DNA from: Candidatus Oscillibacter pullicola
GTDB lineage: Bacteria; Bacillota; Clostridia; Oscillospirales; Oscillospiraceae
Assembly (NCBI GenBank): GCA_019118935.1
Contig: DWXY01000097.1
Coordinates: forward strand, 1 to 43,398
Direction: 5' to 3'
Length of the DNA: 43,398 bases
Below, in pieces: positions 38,733 through 43,398 of this stretch (positions are counted from its first letter, which is position 1; every line of letters starts with the position of its first letter). The translations under genes were made by a program, and so were the position numbers. Below the pieces are notes generated by a model, which was not told where the DNA came from, ran no database searches, and saw nothing but the letters and a program-made list of their open reading frames with translations.

Positions 38733-39716
38733 TCAGCCCCGGTGCTCCCGCCGGTACTCCGTTGGGAGCTGTCCCGTCACATCCTTGAATGCCCGGGTGA
38801 ATTTCCCCTGGCTCTCGTAGCCCACGGCGGCGGCGATGGCGGCGATGCTCCCGCCGCTCTCCCGCAGCAGCTCCATGGCTCGGCGCACCCGGTACTCCTT
38901 CATATAGGTGGCAATGGGCAGGCCGTACACCGCCTTGAACACCTCCTTCAAGGTGGAGGTGTTCAGCAGATACCTGTGGGAGAGCTCCTCAATGGTGTAC
39001 CGCCGGTCCAGGTGCTCGGTCAGCAGGGCATGGATCTCCTGGATGCGCGCCGTCTGCTGGGAGCCGTACCGGGTCAGCTCCCGCCCGCCGGGCTCCAGCC
39101 CCTCCAGATACAGCAGCAGCTCCTGGAGCTTCAGCCGGAGATAGGGCGGCCGCCGCATCTCCGGCTGCCGGTACAGGGGCCGGAAGATCTCCTCCAGCTC
39201 CGGTCCCGCCGGAAGGGCGAAGGTCCCGCCTCCGCAGAATTTTTCCGCCAGCCTCTCAGCCAGGAAGCCCGCCTCCGCCAAGATGGGGGGCGGCGACTCC
39301 GCCAAGCGGGTCAGATCCACGCAGATCATCAGCCCCGCGTATGCCTCCGCCGGGAAGTGCATCACAGAGTCCGCGCAGCAGTCCGCACTGTGGAGGGACA
39401 GATCCCCCTCCCCCAGATAGACCGACATGCCGTCCCGCAGGTCCCAGCCCACCCGGCCCAGGCGGCAGTGGTTGATCTCCAGCGTGGACCGGGCCGCCTC
39501 GTGCCGGAAGGCGGCATAGGTGCCCAGGACCGTGTTGAAGGACGCCTCCACGCCCGGAAAGACCGGGTAGACCTCCATCCGTCCCCGGCCGTCCGTCTCT
39601 CCCTGAAACGTCCCGGTGAACAGGACCCCGGGTCCGATCGCAGGGCGGCCCACGATCTCCATGGTCCCCTGCGGCAGCTCCGCCAGGGCCGTCCGCAGGC
39701 AATCCGCTTGCTTCAT
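38733..39716 (-). CDS. AraC family transcriptional regulator
   Basis: This gene encodes 327 residues. The C-terminal 100 residues carry two helix-turn-helix motifs (YTIEELSHRYLLNTSTLKEVFKAVYG and GSIAAIAAAVGYESQGKFTRAFKDVTG). The N-terminal 220 residues are a sensor domain of unknown ligand, with a DDxM-free beta region and several cysteines (DCCADS). It starts 19 bases after the ArsR gene, with GGAAGGAG upstream. Targets are unknown; the adjacent DUF1624 gene is a candidate. No obvious siderophore or efflux gene is linked. Confidence 0.88.
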   Translation of the reverse strand: MKQADCLRTALAELPQGTMEIVGRPAIGPGVLFTGTFQGETDGRGRMEVYPVFPGVEASFNTVLGTYAAFRHEAARSTLEINHCRLGRVGWDLRDGMSVYLGEGDLSLHSADCCADSVMHFPAEAYAGLMICVDLTRLAESPPPILAEAGFLAERLAEKFCGGGTFALPAGPELEEIFRPLYRQPEMRRPPYLRLKLQELLLYLEGLEPGGRELTRYGSQQTARIQEIHALLTEHLDRRYTIEELSHRYLLNTSTLKEVFKAVYGLPIATYMKEYRVRRAMELLRESGGSIAAIAAAVGYESQGKFTRAFKDVTGQLPTEYRREHRG

Positions 39717-39735
39717 TCCGCCGCTCCTTCCCGCC

Positions 39736-40098
39736 TCACGCCGACGGGCAGGCGATTTCCACCATCGCCTCGATCATGTGGTGCAGCAGCTGGGCCCGCT
39801 CCGTCTCCGCCGCCTTATAGTAGACCTCTTTCCCGTCCCGCCGGCTGACGATCAGGCCGCCGGCCTTCAGCTGCTTCAGGTGGTGGGACACCGCCGGGGA
39901 GCTCATCTCCACCATAGAGGAGAGGTTGATGACGCACTCCTCACAGTGGCACAGCAGCCAGAAAATCCGGATGCGGCTGCCGTCCCCCAGCTGTTTGAAG
40001 ATGTCGGCCACTGTCTGGAAATCGTCCACGCTGGGCATCTGTTCCAGCTCCCGCTCCATGGACTGTCCATGGTCGTGGGGCAGCTTCTTTTCTTCCAT
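39736..40098 (-). CDS. ArsR/SmtB family metal-sensing repressor (CadC-like thiol site)
   Basis: This gene encodes 120 residues with a winged helix (CVINLSSMVEMSSPAVSHHLKQLKAGGLI ... RDGKEVYYKA). The helix before the recognition helix carries LCHCEECV, resembling the ELCVCD thiolate site of ArsR/CadC that binds Cd, Pb, Zn or As. The C-terminal helix has HH and Glu residues that could form an alpha-5 site. The true start MEEKKLP has AAGGAGGG upstream. It is divergent from an HMA chaperone and a Zn/Cd/Pb ATPase, whose shared spacer carries AT-rich palindromes, so it very likely represses them until metal rises. Confidence 0.93.
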   Translation of the reverse strand: MEEKKLPHDHGQSMERELEQMPSVDDFQTVADIFKQLGDGSRIRIFWLLCHCEECVINLSSMVEMSSPAVSHHLKQLKAGGLIVSRRDGKEVYYKAAETERAQLLHHMIEAMVEIACPSA

Positions 40099-40123
40099 CG
40101 GTCGTCCCTCCTTCTGGTTTTGT

Positions 40124-40129
40124 ATTCTA
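40124..40129 (-). promoter_or_regulatory. -10 of the arsR gene
   Basis: Minus strand TGGTAGAAT is an extended -10 (TAGAAT), 26 bases before the start codon. The -35 (TTCCAG, 17 bases upstream) is poor. Confidence 0.5.
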
Positions 40130-40178
40130 CCACACCCCGCGCCATTCTGGAAGAGCGAAAATATGGCGCCCCGCATTG

Positions 40179-40212
40179 GCCCAATCGGAAGGAGTTTTTG
40201 CCCAATCGGAAG
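40179..40212. repeat. 13-base direct repeat with a 21-base period
   Basis: GCCCAATCGGAAG occurs at 40179-40191 and 40200-40212. The period of 21 bases puts both copies on the same face of the helix. It lies between the divergent arsR and HMA promoters, about 18 bases upstream of the HMA -35: the position of an activator site. Confidence 0.7.
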
Positions 40213-40229
40213 ATTCTCTCCCTCCCCCG

Positions 40230-40258
40230 TTGACTTGGGGTGCCGGTCCGTGTATGAT
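40230..40258 (+). promoter_or_regulatory. SigA promoter of the metal-efflux genes
   Basis: Plus strand: -35 TTGACT (40230-40235), a 17-base spacer and -10 TATGAT (40253-40258). Ten of twelve consensus bases match. It is followed directly by the ArsR-type palindromes. Confidence 0.85.
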
Positions 40259-40267
40259 AAGACCATA

Positions 40268-40300
40268 GATTAAATAATTGCTTAATCGTTTTACTCGATT
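40268..40300. promoter_or_regulatory. Candidate ArsR-family operator
   Basis: GATTAA-ATAATTGC-TTAATC (40268-40287) is an AT-rich inverted repeat of the ArsR/SmtB type, overlapping a second one, AATCG-TTTTACT-CGATT (40284-40300). Both lie across and just after the transcription start of the HMA gene, where a bound repressor would block RNA polymerase. Confidence 0.65.
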
Positions 40301-40319
40301 GCTGAAAGGAGACGTTCTT

Positions 40320-40538
40320 ATGAAAAAAACCTATAAGATCGATGTGGACTGCGCCAACTGCGCCAACAAGATGGAGGAGGCCGCCCGGAAGACCGAAGGC
40401 GTCCAAAGCGCCACAGTGAACTTCATGGCGCTGAAGATGATCGTGGAATTCGCAGAGGGGCAGGACCCCAAGGCCGTGATGGAGCAGGTCCGCAGAAACT
40501 GCAAAAAGGTGGAGGACGACTGCGAAATCTACCTGTAA
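40320..40538 (+). CDS. Free-standing HMA metal-binding protein (metallochaperone)
   Basis: This gene encodes 72 residues of the ferredoxin-like HMA fold, with the metal loop VDCANCANKMEE. An Asp directly before the first Cys is the pattern of Zn/Cd/Pb-binding HMA domains, unlike the usual GMTC of copper carriers. MKKTYKIDV is the start, with AAAGGAG 8 bases before it. The next gene is a P1B ATPase lacking an N-terminal HMA domain, so this protein probably serves as that domain in trans. Confidence 0.9.
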   Translation: MKKTYKIDVDCANCANKMEEAARKTEGVQSATVNFMALKMIVEFAEGQDPKAVMEQVRRNCKKVEDDCEIYL

Positions 40539-40552
40539 GCGCGTTTTCCAGG

Positions 40553-40586
40553 AAAGCACCCCCTCCGGAAGCGGGGTGTTTTCTTT
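40553..40586 (+). terminator. Terminator-like stem after the HMA gene
   Basis: CACCCC-CTCCGGAAGC-GGGGTG followed by TTTTCTTT lies 18 bases after the HMA stop. It may give partial termination, so that the small chaperone is made in excess of the ATPase. Confidence 0.7.
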
Positions 40587-40597
40587 CCCGAAACAAT

Positions 40598-40607
40598 TAA
40601 ACGTTTA
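40598..40607. promoter_or_regulatory. AT-rich palindrome ahead of the P1B ATPase
   Basis: TAAACGTTTA lies inside the AT-rich stretch AATTAAACGTTTATTGAATT between the HMA terminator and the ATPase start. It may be a second ArsR-type operator for separate control of the ATPase; no clear promoter was seen. Confidence 0.4.
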
Positions 40608-40653
40608 TTGAATTATCAGCCGCACGGCGCGGCTCAGATCGGAAGTGAACCTC

Positions 40654-42540
40654 ATGAATAAGAAACAGAAAATCATGCTCATCCGCATTCTGACAGCGGC
40701 GGCCCTGCTGGCCGTCCTGCATGTTCTCCCCGTCACAGGCTGGCTGCGGTTCGGGCTGTACCTGATCCCCTATCTGATCACAGGTTACGACATCCTGCGA
40801 AAGGCCCTGAAGGGCATCCAGAACCGCCAGGTGTTCGACGAGAACTTCCTGATGGCCGTGGCCACTGTGGGCGCCATTGTCTTGGCCCTGTACGAGCAGA
40901 GCGGGGATTACACCGAGGCCATCGCCGTCATGCTGTTCTATCAGATCGGCGAGTGGTTCCAGAGCTATGCCGTGGGCAGGAGCCGCCGGAACATCAGCGA
41001 GCTGATGGACATCCGCCCGGACTACGCCAACGTGGAGCGGGACGGGAAGCTGGAGCAGGTGGACCCGGACGAGGTGTCCATCGGCACCGTCATTGTGGTC
41101 CAGCCCGGCGAAAAGGTTCCCATCGACGGCACCGTGGTGGAGGGCGCCTCCACCCTGAATACCGCCGCTCTCACCGGCGAGTCCCTGCCCCGGGAGGTCC
41201 GGGAGGGGGACGAGATCATCAGCGGCTGCGTCAACATGACCGGGCTTCTGAAAATCCGCACCACCCGGGAATTCGGCGAGTCCACGGTGTCCAAGATCCT
41301 GGACCTGGTGGAGAACGCCTCCTCCCGCAAGTCCCGGTCGGAGGATTTCATCTCCCGGTTCGCCCGGGTGTACACCCCCGCCGTGTGTTTCGCCGCCCTG
41401 GCCCTGGCCATTCTGGTCCCCCTGGCCCGGATGTTCCTTCTGGGCCTGCCCGCCGGTTGGGGCGTCTGGGTCTACCGGGCCCTCACCTTCCTGGTGGCCA
41501 GCTGTCCCTGCGCCCTGGTCATCAGCATCCCTCTCAGCTTTTTTGCCGGCATCGGCGGGGCCAGCAACGCCGGCGTGCTGGTGAAGGGCTCCAACTATCT
41601 GGAGACTCTCTCCCAAACCAGGACGGTGGTCTTTGACAAGACCGGCACTCTGACCCAGGGCGTGTTCGAGGTCAACGGCATCCACCATCATGAGATGGAG
41701 AACGAGAAGCTGGTGGAGTACGCCGCCCTGGCGGAGAGCGCTTCCAGCCACCCCATCAGCAAAAGCCTGCAGCGGGCCTATGGCCGGGAGATCGACCGCA
41801 GCCGGGTGACGGATGTCCAGGAGATCAGCGGCAGCGGCGTCATCGCCAAAGTGGACGGCGTGGAGGTAGCCGCCGGCAACGACAAGCTGATGGACCGGCT
41901 GGGCGTGCCGTACATCCCCTGCCACAGCGTGGGCACCATCATCCACATGGCCGTCGGCGGGAAGTATGCCGGACATATCGTCATCTCCGACGTGGTGAAG
42001 CCCCATGCCCGGGAGGCTGTCCAGGCGCTGCGGTCCGCCGGTGTCCACAGGACCGTCATGCTCACCGGCGACGCCAAGCCGGTGGCAGACCAGGTGGCCC
42101 AGTCCCTGGGCATCGATCAGGTTTACGCCGAGCTGCTCCCCGCCGGAAAGGTGGAGAAGGTGGAAGAGCTGCTGCAGGACAACTCTGAGCGGGGAAAGCT
42201 GGCCTTCGTGGGCGACGGCATCAACGACGCCCCGGTCCTCAGCCGTGCGGATATCGGCATCGCCATGGGCGCCATGGGCTCCGACGCCGCCATCGAGGCC
42301 GCCGATGTGGTCCTGATGGATGACGATCCCGCAAAAATCGCAAAGGCCATCCGGATCTCCCGCAAGTGCCTGCGGATCGTCTATGAGAACATCGTCTTTG
42401 CCATCGGCATCAAGCTGGCGTGTCTGGTACTGGTGGCCCTGGGGTTCGCCAATATGTGGCTGGCCATCTTCGCCGATGTGGGCGTGATGATCCTGGCGGT
42501 GCTCAACGCCATCCGCGCGCTGTTCGTCAAAAAGCTGTGA
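40654..42540 (+). CDS. Heavy-metal P1B-type ATPase (Zn/Cd/Pb exporter), ZntA/CadA-like without HMA domain
   Basis: This gene encodes 628 residues. Motifs are the actuator TGES, the metal site CPC in VASCPCALV, phosphorylation DKTGTLT, SSHP of the nucleotide domain and GDGINDAP. The last helices contain GIKLACLV and ADVGVMI, the Lys and DxG features of the P1B-2 (Zn/Cd/Pb) group. It pumps metal out of the cytoplasm. There is no N-terminal metal-binding domain, fitting the separate HMA gene upstream. The ATG at 40654 is preferred over a GTG three codons earlier because GGAAGTG is then at a suitable distance. Confidence 0.95.
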   Translation: MNKKQKIMLIRILTAAALLAVLHVLPVTGWLRFGLYLIPYLITGYDILRKALKGIQNRQVFDENFLMAVATVGAIVLALYEQSGDYTEAIAVMLFYQIGEWFQSYAVGRSRRNISELMDIRPDYANVERDGKLEQVDPDEVSIGTVIVVQPGEKVPIDGTVVEGASTLNTAALTGESLPREVREGDEIISGCVNMTGLLKIRTTREFGESTVSKILDLVENASSRKSRSEDFISRFARVYTPAVCFAALALAILVPLARMFLLGLPAGWGVWVYRALTFLVASCPCALVISIPLSFFAGIGGASNAGVLVKGSNYLETLSQTRTVVFDKTGTLTQGVFEVNGIHHHEMENEKLVEYAALAESASSHPISKSLQRAYGREIDRSRVTDVQEISGSGVIAKVDGVEVAAGNDKLMDRLGVPYIPCHSVGTIIHMAVGGKYAGHIVISDVVKPHAREAVQALRSAGVHRTVMLTGDAKPVADQVAQSLGIDQVYAELLPAGKVEKVEELLQDNSERGKLAFVGDGINDAPVLSRADIGIAMGAMGSDAAIEAADVVLMDDDPAKIAKAIRISRKCLRIVYENIVFAIGIKLACLVLVALGFANMWLAIFADVGVMILAVLNAIRALFVKKL

Positions 42541-42787
42541 ACGCGGCAAGCGCCCCGGCCAAGGCAGCCACAAGCATATGCCGGAGCCCGGCGGCAGGTC
42601 CCCAAGCGAAGGCAGAGGCCACCCGGATCAAGCGCGAAGGAGTCAAAGCAGCGTGAAAAACCCGGCGCCGGATTCTGTCTGTGATTTTTAGTCGGAATAT
42701 AATAGGACTTGGAAAAGTCAGGTATACCAATGGTTTGCAGGCTGTCAGCAAGGACTTCTCACTCAGACAATTAACAGATAAAAGACA
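42541..42787. other. Gene-free junction with a change in base composition
   Basis: No gene is supported. The first 120 bases are GC-rich like the core DNA. From about 42685 the sequence becomes clearly AT-richer (AATATAATAGGACTTGG, then AATTAACAGATAAAAGAC). No clear terminator for the ATPase gene was seen; CCCGGCGCCGG (about 42661-42671) followed by a distant TTTTTAG is at best weak. Confidence 0.5.
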
Positions 42788-42818
42788 AAGGTTCCTGCTC
42801 TAAAGAAGCAGAAACCTT
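42788..42818 (-). terminator. Terminator after the DUF4417-type gene
   Basis: A 12-bp stem with one mismatch (minus strand AAGGTTTCTGCT ... AGCAGGAACCTT) is followed by TGTCTTTTATC. It begins 11 bases after the gene's stop. Confidence 0.75.
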
Positions 42819-42829
42819 CTATATCTATC

Positions 42830-43398
42830 TTAGTTTCCCATAGCAATTACTAAATCTTCGGGCCAATAATTGATGTGTGTTTTTTCGAAATTGGGAATTC
42901 CATATCGCGGAGATTCCCAATTGATATGATGACCATGGGGGGTGCTGTGCACCCGAGGTTGACCGTGATTCGTATAGTGCCGTTCTGCAATTGCTCGACT
43001 GTCTTTCACAATTTTTGTTTTTATGCCATCTCTTTTGAATGATACTTTGACTTCTCCAGGTACGCCGATGAGACGTTCATCCTCTGGCTTGGATGGTTTC
43101 CGCGCTCCGCCGTAGGCGCTGCCGCCGCCCTTGCCGTTCCGGAACGGCTCATTGTACCGCAGAAGGACTGGGAAGCGCCGTTAATTTTGAAAGATTCCAG
43201 ATCTTCTTTCTGAAACCTTCCCTCATAATTCATATATCGCCAAGAGCTGCGCTCATAGTCCACATAGATGATATTACCCTGCATCTCGGGAAACGGCGTG
43301 TTATAGCAGATGATTTTTTCCGGCTCAATACGCCGCAGCACCTCTTGATAGCCCGCCATGAACCATTCTTTCTGGTCACAGCGGTTGTCGTGTTCGGA
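42830..43398 (-). pseudogene. DUF4417-type protein, apparently frameshifted and cut by the window edge
   Basis: From the right edge the minus strand reads RCDQKEWFMAGYQEVLRR, then IICYNTPFPEMQGNIIYVDY, typical of DUF4417 proteins (family recalled, function unknown). Continued in that frame it turns into Ala/Arg-rich nonsense after about base 43165 and stops at 43021. In another frame, from about 43170 on, sensible sequence resumes (LRYNEPFRNGKGGGSAYGG, PSKPEDERLIGVPGEVKV, ERHYTNHGQPRVHSTPHGH) and runs to a TAA at 42830-42832. I infer a single gene broken by a frameshift or small deletion near 43150-43190. Two real adjacent genes or a sequencing error are alternatives. Confidence 0.7.

Noticed and set aside
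1-43398. tRNA or rRNA genes
   Set aside because: No cloverleaf with the TTCGA box or rRNA core sequence was recognised on either strand. A small tRNA could be missed by eye, but all gaps are accounted for by repeats, leaders or terminators.

Overview
The window is GC-rich chromosomal DNA from a low-branching Gram-positive, spore-forming anaerobe. The best guess is an Oscillospirales (Ruminococcaceae/Oscillospiraceae-like) Clostridium relative; the genus cannot be read from the sequence. The basis is a PolC-type DNA polymerase, a SpoIVFA/SpoIVFB-like pair, RbgA, tandem signal peptidases, consensus SigA promoters with AGGAGG ribosome sites, and the clostridial gene order pyrH-frr-uppS-cdsA-dxr-rseP-ispG-polC. 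Almost everything from 1.3 kb to 40.1 kb is on the minus strand; only the two ends carry plus-strand genes.

Layout, left to right. 1-1.3 kb (+): the end of a PotD-type polyamine-binding protein, a fluoroacetyl-CoA-type hotdog thioesterase and a strong terminator. 1.4-14.2 kb (-): pyrH, frr, two small unknown membrane genes, uppS, cdsA, dxr, rseP, a GNAT acetyltransferase, ispG and polC, i.e. UMP kinase, ribosome recycling, MEP isoprenoid synthesis, undecaprenyl and phospholipid precursors, site-2 proteolysis and replication. 14.3-21.2 kb (-): a proteostasis block tig-clpP-clpX-lon-engB. 21.2-25.3 kb (-): a metallophosphoesterase, a 0.9-kb non-coding repeat region, thrC, a YraN-like nuclease-fold protein and rnhB. 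25.3-28.9 kb (-): three tandem small zinc-ribbon paralogs, rbgA, two lepB genes and rplS. 28.9-30.7 kb (-): SpoIVFB-like and SpoIVFA-like genes behind a candidate SigE promoter. 30.7-35.4 kb (-): a TPP-riboswitch-controlled operon tenA-thiZ-thiX-thiY-M20 hydrolase, which looks like a complete formylaminopyrimidine (thiamin breakdown product) salvage route. 35.4-37.9 kb (-): a PfkB sugar kinase and a ROK repressor, each with its own promoter. 37.9-40.1 kb (-): a DUF1624 membrane acyltransferase, an AraC regulator and an ArsR-type metal sensor. 40.2-42.5 kb (+): a divergent free-standing HMA metallochaperone and a Zn/Cd/Pb P1B-type ATPase. 42.8-43.4 kb (-): a DUF4417-type gene that appears frameshifted and runs off the window in AT-richer DNA.

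The most unusual material is non-coding. Two unlinked loci (11.0-12.7 kb and 21.9-22.8 kb) share two repeat modules, A and B, in the same order and orientation. Module A lies directly upstream of a minus-strand gene in both places (uppS and the metallophosphoesterase). It carries hairpins whose arms differ between the copies but keep pairing, as expected for a structured RNA or structured mobile element. The second copy is also bounded by near-identical inverted repeats of about 68 bp; the first encloses two small genes. A different palindromic element lies between ispG and polC and supplies the ispG stop codon.
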